Shown here one piece after another: positions 7,911 to 15,044 of a stretch of 51,028 bases of DNA. Each line of letters starts with the position of its first letter. Within the stretch, counting starts at the first letter, position 1. This stretch comes from UBA7803 sp041686955. GTDB taxonomy: Bacteria > Pseudomonadota > Gammaproteobacteria > Pseudomonadales > Azotimanducaceae. Made by a program: the position numbers and the translations under genes. Under the pieces are notes generated by a model. That model saw only the letters and a program-made list of their open reading frames with translations. It was not told the origin of the DNA and made no database searches. The DNA is taken from contig JAWLCV010000025.1 in assembly GCA_041686955.1 (NCBI GenBank), positions 1 to 51,028 on the forward strand. The letters run 5' to 3'.

Positions 7911-9029
7911 ATGAACTTCGAATTTTCCGAAGACCAGAACATGCTGCGGGACCAGGCCCGGCGCTTTCTCGACGAGAACTGCAAGCCCGCCGAGGTCCGC
8001 AAGGTGCTCGAGAGCGATGCCGACCACGATCCGGAGCTGTGGCGGAAGATCGTGGAGATGGGGTGGACGGCCACCGTCATCCCGGAAGATCTCGGCGGTC
8101 TGGGACTGTCGTACCTGGAGCTGTGCGTGATCGCCGAGGAGCTCGGCCGGGCGTGCGCGCCGGTGCCGTTCTCCTCGTCGGTGTACCTCGCCACGGAGGC
8201 GCTGCTGCTGGCCGGCACCACGGAGCAGAAGGAGACCTGGCTGCCGAAGCTGGCCGCGGGTGAGGCCGTCGGCACCTTCGCCATGGCGGAAGGGCCGGGC
8301 CGCACCACGCCGGCATCGCTCAAGACCGCGGTTTCCGGCGGCAAGCTTTCCGGCAGCAAGACAGCGGTTGCCGATGCCGGACTCGCGGGGGTCATGGTGG
8401 TGCTGGCCCGGCACGAGGGCGGTGACGGCGCGGCCCTGTACCTGGTCGGCACCGACCAGCCCGGCGCAACCGTGACCCCGGTGCCCACCCTCGATCCCAC
8501 CCGCGGCCACGGCAACGTCACCTTCGACCAGGCTGCCGCCGAGCCCCTGGGCGAGCCGGGGCAGGGCTGGGCGCTGACCGAGAAGCTGTTGAACCGCGCG
8601 GCCGTGCTGTTCGCCTGGGAGCAGGTGGGGGGCGCGGAGGCTGCCCTGGCACAGGCCCGGGAGTACGCGCTCGGCCGTTACGCCTTCGGCCGGCCCATCG
8701 CTTCCTACCAGGCCATCAAACACAAGCTCGCCAACATGTACGTGAAGAACACCCTGGCGCGCTCCAACTGCTACTACGGCGCCTGGGCGCTGAACACCGA
8801 CGCGGCGGAGCTGCCGCTGGCTGCGGCCACGGCGCGGGTGTCCGCCATTCAGGCCTACTACTTCGCCTCCAAGGAGAACATTCAGACCCACGGAGGCATG
8901 GGCTACACCTGGGAGTTCGACTGCCAGTTCTACTACCGGCGTTCCAAGCTGCTGGCCGTGAACCTCGGCAGCGAAGCCCTCTGGCAGGACAAGCTCATCA
9001 CCGCCGTCGAGCACAGCAACGCGGCTTGA
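7911..9029 (+). CDS. Acyl-CoA dehydrogenase (probable small/alpha-type partner)
   Basis: This 372-residue acyl-CoA dehydrogenase-fold flavoprotein has an N-terminal helical domain (FSEDQNMLRDQARRFL), a middle beta domain, and a C-terminal domain with YAFGRPIASYQAIKHKLA and THGGMGYTWEFD. The mid-domain FAD/substrate motif is altered: where the family has an AxTEPxAGSD-like sequence, this protein reads AMAEGPGRTT. Such weakened members often pair with a second subunit in alpha2beta2 enzymes, as in steroid side-chain or pimeloyl-CoA degradation. The next gene, 28 bases on, is the obvious partner. ATG at 7911 follows GGGGAAGTGA. Confidence 0.88.
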   Translation: MNFEFSEDQNMLRDQARRFLDENCKPAEVRKVLESDADHDPELWRKIVEMGWTATVIPEDLGGLGLSYLELCVIAEELGRACAPVPFSSSVYLATEALLLAGTTEQKETWLPKLAAGEAVGTFAMAEGPGRTTPASLKTAVSGGKLSGSKTAVADAGLAGVMVVLARHEGGDGAALYLVGTDQPGATVTPVPTLDPTRGHGNVTFDQAAAEPLGEPGQGWALTEKLLNRAAVLFAWEQVGGAEAALAQAREYALGRYAFGRPIASYQAIKHKLANMYVKNTLARSNCYYGAWALNTDAAELPLAAATARVSAIQAYYFASKENIQTHGGMGYTWEFDCQFYYRRSKLLAVNLGSEALWQDKLITAVEHSNAA

Positions 9030-9057
9030 ATGAATCACGGACAGGGGAGCAGCCATC

Positions 9058-10275
9058 ATGGATTTCAACGACACTCCGGAAGAAGCGAAATTTAGAGAGG
9101 AAGCCCGCGCCTGGCTCGCGCAGAACGTGCCGACGCCGAAGGAGCTGGAAGGGCTCGACTACATGGCGCAGGCCAAGCTCTGGCAGAAGCGCAAATACGA
9201 CGCCGGCTGGGCCTGCATCACCTGGCCCAAGGAGTACGGCGGCCGCGGCGCCTCCGCCATCGAGCAGGTGATCTGGAATCAGGAGGAATCGAAGTACGAT
9301 CTGCCCGGCAGCGTGTTCAGCATCGGTCAGGGCATGGCGGCGCCCACCCTGATGGCGTACGCGGACGAGGCCACAAAGGCCCGGTTCCTGCCGAAGCTGG
9401 CCAGCGGCGAAGAGATCTGGTGCCAGCTCTTCAGCGAGCCCGCGGGCGGCTCGGACCTGGCGGCCCTGCGCACCCGGGCCGTCAAGGAGGGCGACGAGTG
9501 GGTGGTGAACGGTCAGAAGATCTGGACCTCGGGGGCCCACTACTCGGACTACGGCATCCTGGTGGTGCGCACGGATCCCACGGTGCCGAAGCACAAGGGC
9601 CTCACCTACTTCTACGTGGACATGAAGAGTCCCGGTATCGAGATCAAGCCCATCAAGCAGATCTCGGGTGATGCCAACTTCAACGAGGTGTACTTCACCG
9701 ACGTGCGCATCCCGGACAGCCAGCGCCTCGGCGAGGTGGGCCAGGGCTGGCAGGTGGCGCTGACCACCTTGATGAACGAGCGCGCGTCCATCGGCGCCGG
9801 CGGGGTGGCGGTGGGCTTCGACTCGGTGTTCAGGCTGGCTCAGAAGGTGAACATCGACGACCGGCCGGCCATCGAGAACGCGGCGGTGCGGGCGAAGCTC
9901 GCGGACTGGTACTGCCAGGAAGCGGGGCTCAAGTACACGGCCTACCGCACCTTGAGCGCGTTGTCCCGAGGCGACACGCCGGGCCCGGAGAATTCCATCG
10001 GCAAGCTGGTGGGGGCACCCAAGGCCCAGGACATGGCTTCGTTCGCCATCGATCTGCTCGAGCAGTCCGGGGCCATCTGGGACGAGGAGCTTTCCGTCGA
10101 GGCGGGCCTGTTCCAGGGCACCTACATGAGCATCCCGGGCCTCAGGATCGCCGGCGGCACCGACGAGATCATGGCCAACATCATCGCCGAGCGGGTGCTC
10201 GGGTTGCCCCAGGAGCCGCGGGTGGACAAAGGCGTGCCGTTCAACGAGGTACCCACGGGCGCCGGCAAGCCCTAG
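9058..10275 (+). CDS. Acyl-CoA dehydrogenase (probable catalytic partner)
   Basis: This 405-residue acyl-CoA dehydrogenase keeps the full mid-domain signature FSEPAGGSDLA and the following NGQKIWTSGAH. The C-terminal region ends with GGTDEIMANIIAERVLGLP, the usual FAD- and CoA-site element. WPKEYGG near residue 57 is typical of the FadE-like clade acting on unusual or branched acyl-CoAs. ATG at 9058 follows AGGGGAGC and lies 28 bases after the preceding dehydrogenase. The pair may form a heterotetramer, which is inferred from adjacency and the incomplete motif of the first gene. Electrons would go to ETF, which is not in this window. Confidence 0.92.
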   Translation: MDFNDTPEEAKFREEARAWLAQNVPTPKELEGLDYMAQAKLWQKRKYDAGWACITWPKEYGGRGASAIEQVIWNQEESKYDLPGSVFSIGQGMAAPTLMAYADEATKARFLPKLASGEEIWCQLFSEPAGGSDLAALRTRAVKEGDEWVVNGQKIWTSGAHYSDYGILVVRTDPTVPKHKGLTYFYVDMKSPGIEIKPIKQISGDANFNEVYFTDVRIPDSQRLGEVGQGWQVALTTLMNERASIGAGGVAVGFDSVFRLAQKVNIDDRPAIENAAVRAKLADWYCQEAGLKYTAYRTLSALSRGDTPGPENSIGKLVGAPKAQDMASFAIDLLEQSGAIWDEELSVEAGLFQGTYMSIPGLRIAGGTDEIMANIIAERVLGLPQEPRVDKGVPFNEVPTGAGKP

Positions 10276-10278
10276 CCG

Positions 10279-10318
10279 CCGGCCCCGGGGCCGCGCCTCG
10301 GCGCGATGCCGGGGCCGG
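10279..10318. terminator. Long GC hairpin between convergent genes
   Basis: An outer 10-bp arm, 10279-10288 (CCGGCCCCGG), pairs with 10309-10318. It encloses an inner 5-bp stem-loop, CGCGC-CTCG-GCGCG (10292-10305). It sits 4 bases after the acyl-CoA dehydrogenase stop and just past the convergent small gene. No T-run follows, but the position suggests a bidirectional end-of-transcript structure. Confidence 0.5.
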
Positions 10319-10335
10319 TACCCGGGCCGCGGGGG

Positions 10336-10629
10336 TCAGTGCAGGGTCGTGGGCGGCACGTCGAGGTCGCGCGCGAGCTCCTCGGCCTTCTCCAGAATCC
10401 GCGCGATGAGGGCGCCAGCGTCGGAGGAGAAGCTGAAGCCGACGGCGGTGGTGGAGGTGAGCTCGCGTATGGGCGTGACCAGCTCCAGATCGTGCTGGGC
10501 CCGCTCGAGCTCCCGGCGGATCCGCAGGAAGTAGGCGCGCTGGGTGGCGCTGCCTTCCGAGTCGAGCTGGTGGATCAGCCGGTCCAGCAGCGGGGCGATC
10601 TCGTTTCTGATGGATGTCGTGCGCCGCAC
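10336..10629 (-). CDS. Small helical protein of unknown function
   Basis: This 97-residue protein is strongly helical and charged (a heptad-like stretch around RIRRELERAQHDLELVTPIRELTS, then AGALIARILEKAEELARDL). It has no signal peptide, membrane segment or cysteine. The start is a GTG at 10629 with a good AGGAGAAGG upstream, which supports a real gene. I do not recognise the family. It lies between aceK and the convergent acyl-CoA dehydrogenase. It could be co-transcribed with aceK, 97 bases upstream, although a repeat patch separates them. Confidence 0.6.
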   Translation of the reverse strand: MRRTTSIRNEIAPLLDRLIHQLDSEGSATQRAYFLRIRRELERAQHDLELVTPIRELTSTTAVGFSFSSDAGALIARILEKAEELARDLDVPPTTLH

Positions 10630-10700
10630 GGGCCTTCTCCTGCATCCGTGGGCGGAATTGTGAACCCTGGACGGTGCCCTGACCAGAGCATGTCGTACAA

Positions 10701-10740
10701 GGCCCGTCAGGACCCGTCAGGCCCCGTCAGGACCCCTCGC
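10701..10740. repeat. 10-bp tandem repeat across the aceK stop codon
   Basis: Four tandem 10-mers with consensus GRCCCGTCAG (the last degenerate) span the end of aceK, and the stop codon (10727-10729) lies inside the repeat. Immediately upstream in the gene, 10741-10855 holds looser GGNGCCGAT-type repeats that encode the DRIG-like tail of AceK. Confidence 0.75.
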
Positions 10741-12562
10741 CCGAGCCGGCGCGCCCGGAGCGTACCCTGTCGGTGCCGATGCGATCGGGGCCGATCCGGT
10801 CGGAGCCGATCTCATCGGCGCCGAGCTGACTGGTGCCGGCCCGGTCGGTGGCGGCGTGGCGCATGAAGCGCTTCTTGCGCCGGTAGGGGAACACGTCCAT
10901 GACCTTGCCCGCCCGGATGGCCGCCTGCAGGCCGCGCCAGTAGTCGGGATCGAACAGCTCGCCGTGCATGGCCTCGAACATCTGCTTGATTCTCGGCCGG
11001 CCGAACAGGAAGCGGCGGAACTCCTCGGGAAACACGTCGTTCGGGGCGACGGTGAACCAGGGCTCCGCCGCCATTTCCTGTTCCGGGGTCAGAGGCTCCG
11101 GCACCCGGCGGAAGTTGACGTCGGTGAGGTAGCAGATCTCGTCGTAGTCGTAGAAGACCACCCGGCCGTGGCGGGTGATGCCGAAGTTCTTGAGCAGCAT
11201 GTCGCCCGGGAAGATGTTCGCCGCGGCCAACTGCTTGATGGCATTGCCGTACTCGTCCAGCGCCTCCTTGAGCGACTCGTCGTCGGCGCTCTCGATGAAC
11301 ATGTTCAGCGGCGTCATCAATCGCTCGGTGTAGACGTGGCGGATCTTCACCTGGGTGTCGGTGATGGCCACTGAGGACGCCGCCTCCCGCTGCAGCTCGT
11401 CGATCAGCGCTTCGCTGAACCGCTCCCGCGGCAGGATCAGGTTCTGGAACTCCTGGGTATCGGCCATCCGCCCGACGCGGTCGTGGCGCTTGACGATGTG
11501 GTACTTCTCCCGCACGCCTTCCGGGGTGATGTTCTTCTGCGGCGGGAACCGGTCCTTGATGATCTTGAACACCGTCTGGAACGACGGCAGGGAAAACACC
11601 GTCATGACCATGCCGCGGATCCCGGGCGCGATGATGAACTCGTCGTCGGAGCGGGAGAGGTGGTCGAGCAGGTCGCGGTAGAAGACGGTCTTGCCGTGCT
11701 TGTGCAGCCCCAGGGAGGCGTACAGCTCCGAGCGCTTCTTGTTCGGCAGAAGCGTCTGCAGGAAGTCCACCAGGGCGTGAGGGTAGTTGGTGTGCACCAT
11801 GAAGTACGCGCGGGTGAAGCTGAACATGATGGACAGCTCGTCCTCGTCGCAGATCAGGGTGTCGATGTACAGGCGCCCCTGGTCGTCGAGCAGCAGCGGC
11901 AGCGCCAGCGGCCAGGTACGCTCGCCGTAGCTGAGCCGGCCCACCAGATAGGCGCCCTTGTTGCGGAAGAAGATGGAACGCAGCATCTCCACCGAGACGC
12001 CGGCGGTGCTCTGAATCTCCGGGCGCGCCTCCGCCAGCGAGCGCAGCACGTTGCCGATGTCCCGGTCCTTGTTCTGCCACGGCAGCTCCAGCGGCAGATC
12101 CCGGGCGATGTCCCGCATCATCTCGACGATGCCGCGCTCCGGCCGGTAGGTGATGGTCAGGGACTCCGCGGGGGCGACCGGCGGGGTGGGGTGGTTGCTG
12201 GTGACGAACATCTCCCCGTCGGTGACGTCGGCGTCGTTGGTCAGGGTGCGGTGGACGGAGTTGTAGAACGTCTCGAACAGCTCCGCGTTGTATTCCCGGC
12301 CGATGAGCTCGGCGTAGGCTGCGCGGATCTGCCGCCACAGAGCGGAACTCACCGTTTCGCCGACCATGGCGGCGATGTCCTCGGCGGTGCGCTCCACGTG
12401 GTGGTGGTACGAGGCCAGGCGCTCGGCGCTGGCCTCCTGTACGGCGTGCCACCGGGCTTTCTCGAAGCGGCTGCGGGCCGCCAGGGTGATCCTCTGAAAC
12501 CCCTGCCGGTAGGTCTCGTAGCCCCGGAAGATGCGCCGGGCGATGGATTGGGCGAGGCTCAC
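10727..12562 (-). CDS. aceK: Isocitrate dehydrogenase kinase/phosphatase
   Basis: This 611-residue bifunctional enzyme phosphorylates and dephosphorylates isocitrate dehydrogenase, setting flux between the TCA cycle and glyoxylate shunt. Family segments are present throughout: an N-terminal regulatory domain (IFRGYETYRQGF), the P-loop-like PGIRGMVMTVFSLPS, VFKIIKDRFPPQK, and the catalytic region NIFPGDMLLKNFGITRHGRVVFYDYDEI. The GTG start (12562) overlaps the stop of the upstream membrane protein gene as GTGA. The last about 35 residues are a repetitive Gly/Asp/Arg tail (GSDRIGPDRIGTDR) beyond the usual end and encoded by DNA repeats. No aceA or aceB gene is adjacent, unlike the classical aceBAK operon. 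Confidence 0.95.
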   Translation of the reverse strand: MSLAQSIARRIFRGYETYRQGFQRITLAARSRFEKARWHAVQEASAERLASYHHHVERTAEDIAAMVGETVSSALWRQIRAAYAELIGREYNAELFETFYNSVHRTLTNDADVTDGEMFVTSNHPTPPVAPAESLTITYRPERGIVEMMRDIARDLPLELPWQNKDRDIGNVLRSLAEARPEIQSTAGVSVEMLRSIFFRNKGAYLVGRLSYGERTWPLALPLLLDDQGRLYIDTLICDEDELSIMFSFTRAYFMVHTNYPHALVDFLQTLLPNKKRSELYASLGLHKHGKTVFYRDLLDHLSRSDDEFIIAPGIRGMVMTVFSLPSFQTVFKIIKDRFPPQKNITPEGVREKYHIVKRHDRVGRMADTQEFQNLILPRERFSEALIDELQREAASSVAITDTQVKIRHVYTERLMTPLNMFIESADDESLKEALDEYGNAIKQLAAANIFPGDMLLKNFGITRHGRVVFYDYDEICYLTDVNFRRVPEPLTPEQEMAAEPWFTVAPNDVFPEEFRRFLFGRPRIKQMFEAMHGELFDPDYWRGLQAAIRAGKVMDVFPYRRKKRFMRHAATDRAGTSQLGADEIGSDRIGPDRIGTDRVRSGRAGSGEGS

Positions 12563-12948
12563 GAGCGCCGGTCCCCGGGCTCGTCGTGGCGCTCCCGGCG
12601 GTGGCGCCAGCGTGCCTCTTGGGTTTCGGCGATGCGGCGGCGGAAACGCCGCACGAACACCAACGCCAGCACCAGGCCGCTCGCGGCGGCCAGCGCCGGA
12701 TAGACCACCGACGCCAGCGGGTCGCTGCTTCCCGGCTCGCTGTGGATGGCCGCCAGCACCCCGGTGCCGATGGCCACCGCGGCCACGTTCTGCACCATCA
12801 TCCAGGTGGCCACGGCCATGGCCAGTGGAATCAGCAGGCGATTCACCAGGCCGCCGGCTTCCGGCTGATAGGCCACCATCAGGGCACCGAGAAGCACGAG
12901 TCCGCCGATGCGCCAGGGCAGATGCTCGAGGACTGCAGGGGGCCTCAC
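12559..12948 (-). CDS. Small membrane protein coupled to aceK
   Basis: This 129-residue protein has about three membrane helices (GGLVLLGALMVAYQ, LLIPLAMAVATWMMVQNVAAVAI, AALAAASGLVLALVFV) and a basic C-terminal tail (RRFRRRIAETQEARWRHRRE). I do not recognise the family. The start is a GTG at 12948 that overlaps the SDR stop (GTGA), and its own stop overlaps the aceK start (GTGA). The three genes are therefore translationally coupled. It needs no other start, since upstream in-frame sequence is antisense-like filler. Confidence 0.68.
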   Translation of the reverse strand: MRPPAVLEHLPWRIGGLVLLGALMVAYQPEAGGLVNRLLIPLAMAVATWMMVQNVAAVAIGTGVLAAIHSEPGSSDPLASVVYPALAAASGLVLALVFVRRFRRRIAETQEARWRHRRERHDEPGDRRS

Positions 12949-13721
12949 GTGAGCACGTCCAGGGCGCCGCCGTCGATGCGGATGTTCTGCCCATGCAGAG
13001 CGTCGGCTCGCGGGCTCGCAAGGTATGCCACCAGGTCCGCTACTTCCTCCCGCCGGACGACGCGGCGTATGGGTACGTCGGCGGCCACATGGGGCTCCAC
13101 CGCCTCCCAGTCGTCGCCCCAGCCTTCGGCGCGGCCCCGGGCCAGGTAGGCGGCCTCCACCTCCGGGGTGAGGATGAGTCCCGGGGAGATCAGATTGACC
13201 CGAATGCCGGTGCCCGCGGTCTCGCGGGCCAGGCTCATGGTGGCGGTGGCCAGGGCTCCCTTGGCGGCGTAGTAGTGGGGCATCCGGGCAGCCGGCCGGG
13301 TGGAACCGATGGTGCCGAGGTTGATGATGCGGCCCCAGCCTCGGGCCGTCATGGCCGGCAGGAAGTGGCGGATCATGCGCTGGGCCGACAGCACGTTCTT
13401 CTGATAGGCCTCGATCCAGCCGTCGCTTTCGGTCCCGGTCCAGCTTCCCGCGTCCGCGGTGCCGAAGTTGTTGACGAGAATGTCCACGGGCTCGCCGGCG
13501 CATCCGCGGATCAGCGTCTCGGCCCCCGCGTCCGTGGTGATGTCTCCGGTCACCGGCACGCCGCAGCCGATCTCTTCCACCGCGGCCTCGGCCTGCCCCG
13601 GCAGCAGCCCGTGCACCAGCACGCGGGCGCCTTCCCGCGCCAGGTGCCGGGCGATGACCAGGCCGGTGCCCCGGTAGCTTCCGGTGACCAGCGCCGTGTG
13701 ACCGTTCAGGTCCAGATCCAT
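12945..13721 (-). CDS. Short-chain dehydrogenase/reductase
   Basis: This 258-residue classical SDR has the Rossmann motif TGSYRGTG (near residue 12), then NNFG in place of the common NNAG. The catalytic segment LGTIGS with downstream YYAAKGA provides Tyr and Lys. GLILTP and the C-terminal IRIDGGA are also typical. It reduces or oxidises an alcohol or ketone with NAD(P)(H); the substrate cannot be read from the sequence. The ATG at 13721 (MDLDLNG) is preferred over an upstream in-frame start, because SDRs normally begin just before the Rossmann strand. It is the first gene of the SDR/membrane protein/aceK set, so metabolic linkage to acyl-CoA use is possible. Confidence 0.9.
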   Translation of the reverse strand: MDLDLNGHTALVTGSYRGTGLVIARHLAREGARVLVHGLLPGQAEAAVEEIGCGVPVTGDITTDAGAETLIRGCAGEPVDILVNNFGTADAGSWTGTESDGWIEAYQKNVLSAQRMIRHFLPAMTARGWGRIINLGTIGSTRPAARMPHYYAAKGALATATMSLARETAGTGIRVNLISPGLILTPEVEAAYLARGRAEGWGDDWEAVEPHVAADVPIRRVVRREEVADLVAYLASPRADALHGQNIRIDGGALDVLT

Positions 13722-13803
13722 GAATCCGCCGTGTCGATTGATCGGCCGCCAATATAACAAACCGCAGCCGATATACTGCGCGCCCCGTGGACGCGAGGTT
13801 CGG
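13722..13803. promoter_or_regulatory. Divergent intergenic region with AT-rich core
   Basis: These 82 bases separate the leftward SDR operon from the rightward TauE-like gene. They contain the most AT-rich stretch nearby: AATATAAC at 13751-13758 and TATACT at 13772-13777. TATACT is a good -10 candidate for the rightward gene and TATATT (13751-13756, reverse strand) for the leftward one. No matching -35 box is evident for either. Confidence 0.35.
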
Positions 13804-14568
13804 GTGGAAGCAGCGACATTGATCCCGTTTCTGCTGGCGGTGGCGGCCGGCAGCTACGTTCAGGCCGTGGCGGGCTTCGCCATGGGGATGATCATCCTGG
13901 CGGTGATGGTGGGCGGCGGCCTGGTGGACGTGCCCACCATCACTGCCGTGGTGAGCCTGCTGGCGCTGGTGAACATCCTCCTCGCCCTGCGCGGCCACGG
14001 CCATCATCTGGCCCGGCCGGTGTTCGGCTGGACGGTGGCGGGGCTGGTGCCGGCGGTGGCGGTGGGTGTCTGGCTGCTCGAGCACCTGGATGCCCGGGCA
14101 CAGTGGGTAGTGGAGCTGCTGCTCGGCGCCTTCATCGTCCTTGGCAGCCTGGCCATGACCGTCCGGCCGCGGCCGCGCGAACGCCTTTCCCCGCCCTGGG
14201 CCTGCTTCGCGGCCGGGTTCTCCGGCGGCCTGCTGGGAGGGCTGTTCGCGGCCTCCGGCCCGGTGATGGGCTGGTTCAACTACCGGCAGCCGCTCTCCAT
14301 CGCCGAGATCCGCACCACCCTGCTCGCGACCTTCGCCCTGTCCACCGCCTTCCGCACGATCTCCGTCGGCTATGCCGGCGGCCTCACCGCACCGGTGTGG
14401 CGACTGTTCCTGGTGGGACTGCCCCTGGTGCTTCTCGGCACCTGGGCGGGACGCCGGCTGCCGCCGCCGGTCTCCGATGCCGCGCTGAAGCGCATGGCCT
14501 TCGCCCTGCTCATGGTGATGGGAAGCTGGTCCGTGGTTCGGGCGCTGGCGGCGGCCACCGCGGGGTGA
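13804..14568 (+). CDS. TauE/SafE-family membrane transporter
   Basis: This 254-residue protein has seven to eight hydrophobic helices and the two-repeat layout of the TauE/SafE family. The first repeat holds AAGSYVQAVAGFAMGMIIL. The second holds CFAAGFSGGLLGGLFAASGPVM, where the GG(L/A)xG...GP pattern is diagnostic. Family members export sulfite, sulfoacetate or related organic anions, or take up such anions; the substrate is unknown. The GTG at 13804 has GAGG seven bases upstream. It converges on the oxidase operon end with a 7-base gap. Confidence 0.85.
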   Translation: MEAATLIPFLLAVAAGSYVQAVAGFAMGMIILAVMVGGGLVDVPTITAVVSLLALVNILLALRGHGHHLARPVFGWTVAGLVPAVAVGVWLLEHLDARAQWVVELLLGAFIVLGSLAMTVRPRPRERLSPPWACFAAGFSGGLLGGLFAASGPVMGWFNYRQPLSIAEIRTTLLATFALSTAFRTISVGYAGGLTAPVWRLFLVGLPLVLLGTWAGRRLPPPVSDAALKRMAFALLMVMGSWSVVRALAAATAG

Positions 14569-14575
14569 GGCTACC

Positions 14576-15031
14576 TCACCCGATGGCCGAGGCGCACGGC
14601 TCGAGCAGCAGGATGGGGATGCCGATCCACAAGGTGGCCACCAGGAACAGGCCGGCGTGCAGCAGCGCTCCGTAGGCGAGGAATGCGGAGTGGCCGCGGG
14701 TCTGGTGCTCCTCTTCCTCGAGCTCCTCGAGCAGCCGCCGCCACGCCCGGTACGACCAGACGCCCGAAACCGCGATGGCTGCCAACACCGCCACGGTGAG
14801 GGTAGCCAGGGCGAAGCCCAGGGCATTCACCCCGAACAGCGAACGGTCGTCGAGGCCGGCGGCGCACCCAGCGCCCTGCAGCGCGTAGACCGCCAGGAAA
14901 TAGGCGAACCAGGAGAGCGGCGCGAGCATGAATCCCCAGCCGTTGGCCGGAAAGCGGTGCCGGTGGGCGATGAATTCGCGCCCCTGGTCGTCTACGGCAC
15001 GGTCCTCGTCGGCAGGAACGGGTTCGCTCAC
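14576..15031 (-). CDS. Small membrane protein at end of oxidase operon
   Basis: This 151-residue protein has a hydrophilic N-terminus (about 30 residues), then about four membrane helices interrupted by an acidic loop (RRLLEELEEEEHQT). I do not recognise a named family. GTG at 15031 has GGAGAG eight bases upstream and lies 13 bases after the subunit I+III stop, so it belongs to the same transcript. By position it could be an oxidase accessory or subunit IV-like protein. That is inference from context only. Confidence 0.65.
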   Translation of the reverse strand: MSEPVPADEDRAVDDQGREFIAHRHRFPANGWGFMLAPLSWFAYFLAVYALQGAGCAAGLDDRSLFGVNALGFALATLTVAVLAAIAVSGVWSYRAWRRLLEELEEEEHQTRGHSAFLAYGALLHAGLFLVATLWIGIPILLLEPCASAIG

Positions 15032-15044
15032 GTCCGCAGCTCTC

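Noticed and set aside
14576..15031. Oxidase subunit IV
   Set aside because: Position fits but no subunit IV motif or length match is visible, so I left it unnamed.
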